Below the pieces are notes generated by a model. The model saw only the letters and a list, made by a program, of their open reading frames with translations, was not told the origin of the DNA and did not search any database. A DNA stretch of 64,000 nucleotides from CAYVFC01 sp964450715 (lineage in GTDB: Bacteria; Myxococcota_A; Polyangia; Polyangiales; JAFGIB01): contig CAYVFC010000023.1 in assembly GCA_964450715.1 (NCBI GenBank), positions 11,242-75,241 of the forward strand, written 5' to 3'. The stretch's first letter is position 1, and every line of letters starts with the position of its first letter. Of the stretch, positions 33,031 through 41,268 are shown piece by piece. Made by a program: the position numbers and the translations under genes.

Positions 33031-34755
33031 ATGGCAAAGAGGAAGAAGAAGGGCAAGCCCGCCGCCGCTACTCCTAGAAAGGCGAAGACGAGCAAGACCA
33101 CCGCACCGGAGGAGGTCGGGCGCAAACCGGTACGGATACCGGAACGCGCGATCTTTGCCGCCGCCCTCTGTCTCTTCGGCGCCATCGCGCTCCATTACTA
33201 CAGGGCCATCGGGTCCTACGTGATGGACGACGCCTTCATCTTCCTGCGCTACGCGGACAACCTGATCAACGGACACGGGCTGGTCTACAACCCCGGAGAA
33301 CCGGTGGAGGGGTACACCAGCTTTCTCTGGACCGTGCTGCTGGCGGGCGGGTTGGCAGCGGGGCTACCCGTACCCTCGTTCGCGCAGGTCCTGGCCGTAC
33401 TGCTGGCGATCGCGACGCTCTTCTTGGTCTGGCGCGCGGGTCGATTGCTCTTCCCGAGTACCCGCTGGGCTGCCCTGATACCGGTGCTCTTCCTGGCCAG
33501 CAACCGCACGTTTTGCGTCTGGGCGGTTCAGGCCATGGAGACCAAGCTGTTCGGTGCGACCGTGGCCGCCTCGTTCTGGGTCTGGCTGCGGTACGGCTTC
33601 GCAGGAATCGAACGAGGCAGGTGGCGATACCTACCCCTACTGGGTCTGGTGACCGCGCTCATGCCGCTCAGCCGACCCGAGGGCTACCTGTTCGCCGGGC
33701 TGATCATGGCCGCCGGCTTTTTCTCCGCCCTCAAGACCCGGGACTTCGGCTCCTGGGCCCGCAACCTGGCCGGTTTCACCCTGCTAGCCGGCGGCCACCT
33801 GCTGTTCAGGTTCGCGACCTACGGCGATCTGTTGCCCAACACTTTCTACGCCAAGGTGCCGGGCCTGCAGATCGAGTCGGGCGCGATCTTTCTCTGGCGC
33901 GCGGCGCGCGAGAACTATATCCCCATCTACGGGATTCTGGTGCTCACCGGAATGCTCTGCTTCGCCCGCGCGAAAGAGCTGTCGGGCCCCAGGTGGTTCG
34001 CCATCCTGGCCGTGGTGCTGACCGCCCTATACCTACTGTTGATCGGCGGCGATTACTTCGAGTTCCGCTTCATCGATCACATCCTCCCCTTCTGGGCCTT
34101 CTTGGGCGTGCAAGGAGCGTTCTTCGTAAGCCAAGTGGTGAAGAACGAGAGGAAACGTTTCGCGCTAGTGCTCTCCCTGGCAACGGTCTGGATAGGCCTG
34201 AACGCGCTGACCGTGATCCGACCCTACGAGCGAGAAGAGCACATGACCAACCCCGAAAGGGAGGCCCATTTCGCGGAGCTGTTCGCCAGGGCCGGTCGCT
34301 GGCTCGGGGCCAACCTGGAACCGGGCGAATCGATAGCCATCCGCCCGGCCGGGATCATCGCCTATCTCACCCGCGCCTACTGCCTGGATCTGCTGGGCCT
34401 CAACGACCGCGAGATCGCCCGCATGGAGCGGCGCCGGGGAAACCGCAAGACCCTGGGACACCAGAAGGAGGCCACCAGCGACTACGCCCGCGAGCGCGGC
34501 ATCACCTACTTCATCTGGCATCCGCGCATCCGCAACCGCCCCTGCCGGCCGGGCGCCTGCGTCTGCGTGGAGATAGCTCCTTCAACCTATTTCTGGTTTC
34601 ACGCGCTCACGCCTGACGCGCGGCTGAAACACCGCCTCTACCGGCTGAACGAGCACAAAGGGTCGCTCGAAGGCTTCACGCCCCGGGCCGAGAGGGGGGC
34701 GCGAGAGGGGGACGGGCGAGAGGGGGACGGGCGAGAGGGGGACGTTGTTGAGTAA
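33031..34755 (+). CDS. GT-C fold membrane glycosyltransferase (GT39/AftB-like)
   Basis: A 574-residue protein with a Lys-rich start and about ten predicted membrane helices from residue 45 to 380. The first loop has the signature MDDAFIFLRYADNLINGHG followed by NPGEPVEGYTSFLW, a hallmark of polyprenyl-phosphate-sugar-dependent GT-C enzymes related to AftB-type transferases; the Asp pair is the likely catalytic acid. A periplasmic C-terminal domain follows. The final residues (EGDGREGDGREGDVVE) are encoded by 15-bp direct repeats and by the left arm of an inverted repeat that supplies the stop codon, so the native C-terminus has probably been altered. No ribosome site stands out. Sugar and acceptor are unknown. 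Confidence 0.85.
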   Translation: MAKRKKKGKPAAATPRKAKTSKTTAPEEVGRKPVRIPERAIFAAALCLFGAIALHYYRAIGSYVMDDAFIFLRYADNLINGHGLVYNPGEPVEGYTSFLWTVLLAGGLAAGLPVPSFAQVLAVLLAIATLFLVWRAGRLLFPSTRWAALIPVLFLASNRTFCVWAVQAMETKLFGATVAASFWVWLRYGFAGIERGRWRYLPLLGLVTALMPLSRPEGYLFAGLIMAAGFFSALKTRDFGSWARNLAGFTLLAGGHLLFRFATYGDLLPNTFYAKVPGLQIESGAIFLWRAARENYIPIYGILVLTGMLCFARAKELSGPRWFAILAVVLTALYLLLIGGDYFEFRFIDHILPFWAFLGVQGAFFVSQVVKNERKRFALVLSLATVWIGLNALTVIRPYEREEHMTNPEREAHFAELFARAGRWLGANLEPGESIAIRPAGIIAYLTRAYCLDLLGLNDREIARMERRRGNRKTLGHQKEATSDYARERGITYFIWHPRIRNRPCRPGACVCVEIAPSTYFWFHALTPDARLKHRLYRLNEHKGSLEGFTPRAERGAREGDGREGDGREGDVVE

Positions 34756-34831
34756 TTAAGTAATTGGCCTGCGAACGAAAGAAAAACGAGGTTCGTTATC
34801 TCCAATTACTTAATTACTCAACAACGTCCCC
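34738..34831. repeat. 30-bp perfect inverted repeat covering the glycosyltransferase stop codon
   Basis: The arms GGGGACGTTGTTGAGTAATT... (34738-34767) and its exact reverse complement (34802-34831) enclose an AACGAA/TTCGTT mini-hairpin. The arm contains the TAA of the upstream gene. The AT content is high compared with the surroundings. Beyond the right arm, GTCCCCTACCGAC is repeated several times to about 34945. Confidence 0.85.
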
Positions 34832-34854
34832 TACCGACGTCCCCTACCGACCGT

Positions 34855-34905
34855 CTATCTCACCCGCGCCTACTGCCTGGATCTGCTGGGCCTCAACGAC
34901 CGCGA
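34855..34905 (+). repeat. 51-bp exact copy of glycosyltransferase coding sequence
   Basis: These 51 bases are identical to 34362-34412 inside the gene at 33031 (the part coding YLTRAYCLDLLGLNDR). The copy sits inside an array of GTCCCCTACCGAC units, in the same orientation as the source, 493 bases downstream of it. The stretch 34756-35037 has no gene. Confidence 0.85.
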
Positions 34906-35037
34906 CAACGTCCCCTACCGACCGTCCCCTACCGACCCCTACCGAGGTTCCGTTCCGCCTCTGCAAACCAAAAGCAGCGCCGCGCTTCCCGGAAATGAAG
35001 AAGCGCGGCGCAAGGGGGCATGGTTCTTCCGTTCGCC

Positions 35038-36384
35038 TCAGGGGAGCTTGCCGTTGCTGCCGTACTCGACGTTGCCCTGGCCGAAATCGGCACCGGTGCA
35101 CAGGCCGCAATCCGCTCCCACGAACATGGCGCGTGCGGTCTGGTCGTCCTTCAACATGTAGTCCCACCAGCCCAGCGCGACCTGTACCACCCGCTCGGGC
35201 TCCAGCATCAGGGTCAGGTGGCCGCTCATGTTACCGGTCTGCGGGACGTCGTAGTAATAGAGGTAGGCGCCCGGTTGCGCCGCGCTGTTCGCACCGCTCG
35301 CCATGCTCGCCGCGGTCGGGTTGCCGATGTCGGTCTCCCCGGACACGGCCAGGAAGGGCTTGGAAGCCGAAGTCCCGCCGTTCCACAGGATCACCGAGTC
35401 GATGCGCGGATCGCTGGCGGCCGTCGCGGTTGCCGCGCTGCCCTGCGAGTGGCCCATGGCGCCTACCCGCTCGAAGTCCATCATCCCGTAAAACGGATTG
35501 CTGGGATCCGCGTTGGCGGTCTCGGCGAAGTCCAGGGCGATGGTCATGGCGCTGTTGCCGCCCACGTAACGCGACTGAGCGCCCACGATGATATAGCCGT
35601 GCGACGCGATATAGCCGAGCAGGTGCGCGTACCCGGCCACCTGTGCGCAGGTACCGTTGCCCCAGGTGATCACCGGGTATTTCTCGCCGGGGATGGGACA
35701 GGCCGGCCCGATCAGGGTGTGGAGCGTCAGGTCGACGTCTCGGAGGTTCATGAGATCGGCCGTCAACACCGGGTCTTCGCCAAAGGTCCCGCCGAAGATG
35801 GTGCAGGCCGCCTCGGCCACGTTTACCGCTATCGCGAAGTCTTGACCGAGGTTGTACGGCGAGTAGGTGCCGTAAGGGCCGAAGGGGATCAGAACATTAT
35901 CGTCGTAGGCCAACATGCTGCTGCAACTCGCCCGAGCCTGTAGCTCGTCCTGCATGCATTCCGGGGTTAGAGCGGCTATACACGCCGGGTCCTGACCGGA
36001 TCCTCCAGCGTCGCCGCCGGCTCCCGCGCCACCGTCCGTGCCCGCGTCGCCGCCGGCTCCCGCCTCACCGGCCGCGCCGGCTTCACCTGCCGCGCCGCCC
36101 GCGCCGCCCATGCCCGCGCCGCCGACACCTGCGCCGCCGACTCCCGCACCGCCAACACCCGCGCCGCCGACTCCTGCACCGCCTGCGCCTGCCGTCGGGT
36201 CGATCTGTCCGCCCACGCCGCCAACGTCACCCCAGCCGCCGATGCCCGCGAAGTAGCCACCGCCAGCGCCGGCGTTGTTTTGCGCGGTCGTACCTCCTTG
36301 CGAACCGCAGGCCGTCAAACCGAGGGCCGTTATCAACCCGATGACCGCGAAAACTACGACGATAGATAGATCGATCCTTTTCAT
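35038..36384 (-). CDS. alpha/beta hydrolase lipoprotein with Gly-rich linker
   Basis: A 448-residue predicted lipoprotein: lipobox ending at Cys26 (LGLTAC), a Gly/Ala linker at about residues 40-135 built from GGAGV units, then an alpha/beta-hydrolase domain. The oxyanion-side strand is PVITWGNGT, and the nucleophile elbow is GHSQGS near residue 314; a catalytic Asp and His (for example in NMSGHLTL) are plausible. Cys pairs near the ends suggest disulfides. The family resembles secreted dienelactone-hydrolase or polyester-hydrolase-like enzymes. AAGGAG lies upstream of the ATG. Predicted surface esterase; substrate unknown. Confidence 0.85.
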   Translation of the reverse strand: MKRIDLSIVVVFAVIGLITALGLTACGSQGGTTAQNNAGAGGGYFAGIGGWGDVGGVGGQIDPTAGAGGAGVGGAGVGGAGVGGAGVGGAGMGGAGGAAGEAGAAGEAGAGGDAGTDGGAGAGGDAGGSGQDPACIAALTPECMQDELQARASCSSMLAYDDNVLIPFGPYGTYSPYNLGQDFAIAVNVAEAACTIFGGTFGEDPVLTADLMNLRDVDLTLHTLIGPACPIPGEKYPVITWGNGTCAQVAGYAHLLGYIASHGYIIVGAQSRYVGGNSAMTIALDFAETANADPSNPFYGMMDFERVGAMGHSQGSAATATAASDPRIDSVILWNGGTSASKPFLAVSGETDIGNPTAASMASGANSAAQPGAYLYYYDVPQTGNMSGHLTLMLEPERVVQVALGWWDYMLKDDQTARAMFVGADCGLCTGADFGQGNVEYGSNGKLP

Positions 36385-36699
36385 GACCTGACTCCTTGCT
36401 CGTTCTGTCCGTTCCAGGCGCTGCCACGGCGGCCAGAAGGCCGGCCGGCAAACATCTTTGATTAAAAGTTTACGGTGTGCGAAAAGTGGGTACATCTCCC
36501 TACGCGCCATTCGCCGTCCACTTCCTGCCACAAAATGGTACACTTAGAGATTCGGGACGACGTTCAGCTCTCGGGAGGTGACACCCGGAAAGACAGCGAA
36601 AAGCGGAATTTTTCGTTCAGGTGTCCCGACAGGCCACCCCTAAGCAAAGTACGAGCGCTCAATTATCGAAAAAGCGTGAATTGTGGAATATCTGAACCA
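36385..36699. other. 315-bp divergent intergenic region
   Basis: It separates the hydrolase lipoprotein and the first AraC gene. No gene is supported. It contains GGTACAT and ATGGTACAC half-repeats near 36487 and 36534, and GGTGACACC and GGTGTCCCG near 36578 and 36622, which could be regulator sites. A short ORF runs through into the AraC gene but has no ribosome site. Confidence 0.4.
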
Positions 36700-37725
36700 A
36701 TGCTGAAGTCTTCGCTAGAAGAAGAGCACAGCTTCCCCGCCTTCCAGATCCTGCAACTGGTCGAATTGGTCCAGCGTTGGGGGGTGACGCCCGAGGAGCT
36801 GTTGAGCGAGGCAGGGTTGACCGTGGCGGAGTTGGAGGAGCCGGACGCGCGCCTGCCGCACTGGACCGTGGCCGAGCTCACGGAAAGAGCGCGCCAGCTA
36901 ACGGGCGAGCCCGGACTCGGCTTTTACCTGGGTCTACAGAAGCGCGCCTCGGTATACGGATACCTCGGGTTGGCCGCCAGCCACGCGGCCAACCTCCGGG
37001 AAGCGCTGGAGCTGGCCATCCAGTTCTCGCCGGTGGTCACGACCTCGCTCGAAATACGGCTGAAAGTGGAGGGGGGCACCGCGTCGCTGGTGCTGGAAGA
37101 GCGCGTGGACATGGGAGCCGCGCGGGACGTGATGCTCATCAACTTGGTGGTGGGCCTGAAGCAGATCTCCAAGGCGCTGACCGGACAGGATCTGAAAGGA
37201 ACGGCCGACATCGCCATGTCCGAGCCCGACTACTTCAAGCGCTTCGCGCACCTGTTCCCCGCGGTCCGCTGGGACCAGCCCGTCACCCAGCTCGTATTCG
37301 ACGCCGCGCTGCTCGATCTTCCCCTGGTGGTTCCGGACCGGGTGGCGCTGCTTTTGGCGCGCGAGCAGTGCGAGAAGGAGCTGCGGGCGCTCGGCTTCGA
37401 CGGTGCGCTGGTAGAGCGCGCGCGCCGGATGCTGCCCAAGGCCGACGGCTTCCGCTCGCTGGCCGAGCTGGCCGAGGCCTTGCGCACCTCGCCGCGCACG
37501 CTGGAAAGAAGGCTGGCGGCCCGCGGGATCAGCTACTCCAAGCTTCTGGACCAGGAGCGCTGCGAAAAGGCGCTGCTGCTGTTGCGGTCCCGGGATCTGA
37601 CCATCGAGGAGATCACGGAACGCCTCGGCTACTCCACCGTGCCCAACTTCGTGCGGGCCTTCCGTCGCTGGACGGGTAAGACGCCGGCCGCCTATCGCCG
37701 CGATCGAGCGGCCGGCCGCGAGTAG
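36700..37725 (+). CDS. AraC-family transcriptional regulator (OruR/ArgR-like)
   Basis: A 341-residue regulator. The N-terminal 190 residues match the arabinose-binding-like domain of the OruR/MmsR-type AraC branch (a helical FQILQLVELVQRWGVTPEELL start, then GLAASHAANLREALELA). The C-terminal AraC DNA-binding domain has the two helix-turn-helices (SLAELAEALRTSPRTLERRL and LTIEEITERLGYSTVPNFVRAFRRWTG). The ATG at 36700 fits the domain start; longer in-frame ORF upstream is not supported. It converges on a second AraC gene with seven bases between stops. Confidence 0.9.
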   Translation: MLKSSLEEEHSFPAFQILQLVELVQRWGVTPEELLSEAGLTVAELEEPDARLPHWTVAELTERARQLTGEPGLGFYLGLQKRASVYGYLGLAASHAANLREALELAIQFSPVVTTSLEIRLKVEGGTASLVLEERVDMGAARDVMLINLVVGLKQISKALTGQDLKGTADIAMSEPDYFKRFAHLFPAVRWDQPVTQLVFDAALLDLPLVVPDRVALLLAREQCEKELRALGFDGALVERARRMLPKADGFRSLAELAEALRTSPRTLERRLAARGISYSKLLDQERCEKALLLLRSRDLTIEEITERLGYSTVPNFVRAFRRWTGKTPAAYRRDRAAGRE

Positions 37726-37732
37726 AAACCGC

Positions 37733-38767
37733 TCACTTCTTTCGCGTCGCGTATTCAGCCGGCCCCGCGCCGGTCCAGCGCTTGAACGCCTTGCGAAAGG
37801 CGCTCGGATCGGAGAATCCGAGCGCGTGAGCGATCTCGCCCAGGCTCTTCTCGCCCTGTTCCAGGAATCGCAGGGCAGACGCGTGGCGGACCTGGTCGAG
37901 CAAAGCGCGATAGCTCGAGCCCGCCTCCGCCAGTCGGCGGTGCAGCGTTCGCGTGCTCATGTTGAGCTGGCGCGCAATAGCGGCGGCCGTGGCGTCGCCC
38001 TCTGCCAGCCGTTCGGCGATGAGCTGTCGGACGCGCTCGGACAGAGCGCTCGCTCGCGGTAGTCGCTCCACCAGCAGAGAGGCCTGGTGCTTCAATACCG
38101 CTCCCAGTTTCTCGTCCACCCTCACGAGCGGACGGTCGAGGATCGTCGCGTCAAAAACCAGCGCGTTCATCTCCCGTTCGAACCCAGGCTCGACTCCGAA
38201 AACCCTCTGGTGCTCCCGGATGTCGCTCGGTTGGGCAAAGGCAAACCATACCGCCCGCAACCGGACCGGGGGCTCCAGCGAGGCGGTAGCGAACCGATGC
38301 AACACGGCTAGAATGAACTCGATCGCAACGGGCGGAAAGGCTCTTCCTCCCGTTCGAAAGCTTAAAAGAGCGCGCTCACCCTCGACGTCGAGCGCAAAGA
38401 AGAGCTCGTCGGCCAGCAAGGGTGCATAGCGCACCAGCCGATCGATGGCCTCGCGCACGGTGGGGCTGTTGCGCACGAGGTATTCCATCATCTCCATGTT
38501 GCCTCGCTGCAGGCGTTCCGCAGCATGCAGGCCGAAGGCCTCGTCCCCGGTCAACCGAGCCGCGCGCCGCCACAGGTCGCCAACCACCTCGCGCGGAAGG
38601 CGCAGATCGGGATCCTCCAGGTCCCTCGCTTGCAGGCCGGTCCCGGCGAGCAGCTCCTCGATGGTGACCCGCGTGCCCTCGAGACCTGCGACAAGCGGCG
38701 CCAGCGCCACGCGGGATACCTTGGAGCCGGAAAAGGTCCTGTTGCTGCGTAGCTGTCGATCGCTCAT
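37733..38767 (-). CDS. AraC-family transcriptional regulator (OruR/ArgR-like), second copy
   Basis: A 344-residue paralogue of the protein at 36700: N-terminal arabinose-binding-like domain (VALAPLVAGLEGTRVTIEELL, MEYLVRNSPTVREAIDRLV) and C-terminal AraC domain (AIARQLNMSTRTLHRRL, SLGEIAHALGFSDPSAFRKAFKRWTG). A weak sigma-54-like site lies 90 bases upstream on the same strand. The two AraC genes converge, so they are probably independently regulated. Ligand and targets unknown; regulators of this branch often respond to amino acids or lipids. Confidence 0.9.
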   Translation of the reverse strand: MSDRQLRSNRTFSGSKVSRVALAPLVAGLEGTRVTIEELLAGTGLQARDLEDPDLRLPREVVGDLWRRAARLTGDEAFGLHAAERLQRGNMEMMEYLVRNSPTVREAIDRLVRYAPLLADELFFALDVEGERALLSFRTGGRAFPPVAIEFILAVLHRFATASLEPPVRLRAVWFAFAQPSDIREHQRVFGVEPGFEREMNALVFDATILDRPLVRVDEKLGAVLKHQASLLVERLPRASALSERVRQLIAERLAEGDATAAAIARQLNMSTRTLHRRLAEAGSSYRALLDQVRHASALRFLEQGEKSLGEIAHALGFSDPSAFRKAFKRWTGAGPAEYATRKK

Positions 38768-38856
38768 CGAGCCCCGGCCCCGGTCGGGGAGGAAAGCGGA
38801 AAGCTACCGATCGGGGACCTGTTCTCATCTGTATATAACGCGTCCGAAAAAGGGAA

Positions 38857-38871
38857 GCGGACGACGTGCCG
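38857..38871 (-). promoter_or_regulatory. weak sigma-54-like site upstream of the second AraC gene
   Basis: The minus strand reads CGGCACGTCGTCCGC, followed by T. GG and GC are correctly spaced and GGCACG is intact, but both T of TTGC are C. Listed at low confidence. Confidence 0.35.
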
Positions 38872-39022
38872 GTCCGGCCCCTTCCGAGCACGGTTTCGGC
38901 GCAGGAGGACCCTTTTTAGACCGCTCCGGACCGGTCGAGGTGGCGCGAAACCGGCGTAAGCTGAAAAGTGACCTTTTTTCGGCAATCGGTGACGCGCCGG
39001 TTTCGCCGGTGCACACCCGGGA

Positions 39023-39084
39023 GGTCGAAAATCGACCGCTGTTCCGGAAATTAGTGCGCCATTTCCGAATCCTCGGTGCACTAA
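39023..39084. promoter_or_regulatory. dyads in the divergent region before the Gly-rich repeat lipoprotein
   Basis: GGTCGAAAATCGACC (39023-39037) is a perfect 15-bp dyad. TTAGTGC (39051-39057) and GCACTAA (39078-39084) form an inverted repeat with a 20-base gap. They lie between two divergent genes. The gap 38768-39145 otherwise holds no gene. Confidence 0.45.
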
Positions 39085-39145
39085 CACTTTTATAAAGTCC
39101 GACTCTTGGGATGGAGCTTGTTTTTCTGAAAAAAGGGGTGTGAGG

Positions 39146-41188
39146 ATGTCCGACAGATCGAGAGGTACCATCGCGCGGCCGTTGTTGGCGTTCGTCTTTT
39201 TTGCCGCGTGCGCCACCAGCGAAAACTACCCCTCCTCGGGCCCGGGCGGCTACTCCGGTTACCCGGGCACTGGAGGCGTATCCGGTTATGGATACTCCGG
39301 ATACGGAGGCAGCGCCGGATATGGTACCAGCGGCTATGGGGGCTCGTACGCGGGAACCGGCGGCATGATCGCGGGGACCGGAGGCTCGACAGCCGGAATC
39401 GGAGGCGAAACCGCCGGAACAGGTGGCACGGTCGCGGGAACCGGCGGCACCGGCGGCACCAGCGGCACCAGCGGCACCAGCGGCACCGGCGGCACCAGCG
39501 GCACCAGCGGCACCAGCGGCACCAGCGGCACCGGCGGAACCGGCGGTACCAGCGGAACCGGCGGTACCAGCGGAACCGGCGGCACCGGGCCGGTCTGCGA
39601 CAGCGGTTTTGCCGACTGCAACACCGATGACAGCGACGGATGCGAGACGGCCGTCACCACCCTGGACGACTGCGCGCTTTGCGGAGTCGCCTGCGGCCCG
39701 CTCGACAACGCCACGGCCACCTGCGCCACTGGCACCTGCGCCATCCAGAGCTGCGACCCCGACTACGACGACTGCAACACCGACGCCAGCGACGGGTGCG
39801 AGCAGTCGCTGCTCAGCGTGAACCACTGCACGGCCTGCAATCTGGCCTGCTCCTTCGACAACGCCGACGCCGATTGCACCACGGACGGCTGCCAGATGGG
39901 GGCCTGCAACGGTACCTATGACGACTGCAACGACTCCGACACCGACGGCTGCGAGACCGATCTGGCCAGCGACCCGGACAACTGCGGAAGCTGCAGCTAT
40001 ACCTGCGGCCCCTACGACAATGCGGCGGCCGACTGCGACACGGACGGCTGCCAGATGGGAGCGTGCGACGACCTGTACGACGACTGCAACGACGCGGACT
40101 CCGACGGCTGCGAGACCTCGCTCATCACGCTCGACGACTGCGGCGAGTGCGATGTAACCTGCGGGCCGTTCGACAACGCCACCGCCACCTGCGCCAGCGG
40201 AACCTGCGAGGTGGATGACTGCGACTCGGACTACTCCGACTGCGACGGAGATCCGGCCAACGGCTGCGAGCAAGACGTGGCCGGCGCCACCACCTTCGGA
40301 TATACGCCGAGCAACTTCGATCCGTCGGGGCTTCTCTCGAACAGCTGCCCGGTCACCCTGAGCTGCGGTATATCGACCTTCAACTCCGAGACGTTGAGCT
40401 ATGACAACTGGTGCGGGCAGGCCGAGCCCGTCCCGGTGGTCCGCAGCCAGTCCGGCGGCCCGGACGTGGTGGTCATCCCCCTGAGCGTCCTGACGGTCGA
40501 GGCGGGCGCCACGCTCCGACTGCGGGGCAACCGTCCGGTCGTCCTGGCCGTATTCGGCGACGCCACCATCGCCGGCACCATCGACGCCAGCGCCAACGGC
40601 ACCACGACGGGCGCCGGGGGCAACTGGTCGTGTGGTTCGTCCGCGGGAGGCGACGGCTCGGGCTCGTCGAGCAGCGGCGGAGGCGGTGGCGGAGGCGGTG
40701 CCTTCGCAACGGCCGGCGGCAACGGCGGAACCGGCGACGGCGCCGCCGCGGGAGGCGGGGGGACGGTTCGCGGCGAGGCAGACCTGGTGCCGCTGATGGG
40801 CGGCTGCCCGGGCGGACGCGGAGGCGGATGCAGCAGCCCGGCCGGCGCGGCCGGAGGCGGTGCGGTTCAGCTCTCGGTCGCGGGCAGCTTGACCGTGACC
40901 GGAGCCATCGCGGCCGACGGTGGCACGGGGCAGACCGGTTGCGGCAGCGAGGGCGGCGGTACCGGTGGAGGCAGCGGCGGCGCCATCCTGTTGGAAGGCA
41001 ATACGGTCAGCACCGGCGGCTCGACCATCACGGCCGCAGGGGGCGACGGCGGCGACGGCTCGGGCGGCGGCAATGGCGGCGCCGGGTCCACCAGCGATGG
41101 GTCCCCGGGCGGCGACGGGCAGAGCGACTCGACCGACGGCGGCGGCGCTGGCGGCGGCGGATACGGAAGGATAGTCATCAACACCTGA
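39146..41188 (+). CDS. lipoprotein with Cys/Asp repeats and Gly-rich domain
   Basis: A 680-residue predicted lipoprotein: lipobox ending at Cys22 (FFAAC), a Tyr/Gly/Ser linker, a pure Gly/Thr/Ser tract (about residues 98-150), then about five tandem repeats of 40-45 residues with DCN.D.SDGCE, L..C..C...CGP.DNA.A.C and GxC segments, which look like metal-binding or disulfide modules. From about residue 380 a beta-rich segment (VVVIPLSVLTVEAGATLRL, VVLAVFGDATIAGTID) precedes a Gly-rich C-terminal half resembling adhesin-like repeats. ATG at 39146 follows GGGGTGTGAGG; a GTG at 39140 is in frame. Probably surface-exposed; function unknown. Confidence 0.8.
   Translation: MSDRSRGTIARPLLAFVFFAACATSENYPSSGPGGYSGYPGTGGVSGYGYSGYGGSAGYGTSGYGGSYAGTGGMIAGTGGSTAGIGGETAGTGGTVAGTGGTGGTSGTSGTSGTGGTSGTSGTSGTSGTGGTGGTSGTGGTSGTGGTGPVCDSGFADCNTDDSDGCETAVTTLDDCALCGVACGPLDNATATCATGTCAIQSCDPDYDDCNTDASDGCEQSLLSVNHCTACNLACSFDNADADCTTDGCQMGACNGTYDDCNDSDTDGCETDLASDPDNCGSCSYTCGPYDNAAADCDTDGCQMGACDDLYDDCNDADSDGCETSLITLDDCGECDVTCGPFDNATATCASGTCEVDDCDSDYSDCDGDPANGCEQDVAGATTFGYTPSNFDPSGLLSNSCPVTLSCGISTFNSETLSYDNWCGQAEPVPVVRSQSGGPDVVVIPLSVLTVEAGATLRLRGNRPVVLAVFGDATIAGTIDASANGTTTGAGGNWSCGSSAGGDGSGSSSSGGGGGGGGAFATAGGNGGTGDGAAAGGGGTVRGEADLVPLMGGCPGGRGGGCSSPAGAAGGGAVQLSVAGSLTVTGAIAADGGTGQTGCGSEGGGTGGGSGGAILLEGNTVSTGGSTITAAGGDGGDGSGGGNGGAGSTSDGSPGGDGQSDSTDGGGAGGGGYGRIVINT
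39436..39594 (+). repeat. 9-bp tandem repeats coding Gly-Thr-Ser
   Basis: GGCACCAGC and GGCACCGGC units repeat about 16 times in frame and code the Gly/Thr/Ser tract of the lipoprotein. Such a tract is prone to in-frame length changes by slippage. Confidence 0.8.
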
Positions 41189-41268
41189 TCCACCCTATCG
41201 GGATCATGATCGGCATCCCGGGTCGGGTTTCGCCGTGACCGAGGGCTGAGCGGAAGCCGGACGAAGGA

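Noticed and set aside
34362..34905. The 51-bp copied fragment considered as a diversity-generating retroelement template.
   Set aside because: The copies are identical with no adenine-specific changes, and no reverse transcriptase is encoded nearby.
36475..36699. An N-terminal extension of the first AraC gene.
   Set aside because: The added 75 residues have no domain, lie before a usual family start and lack a ribosome site.
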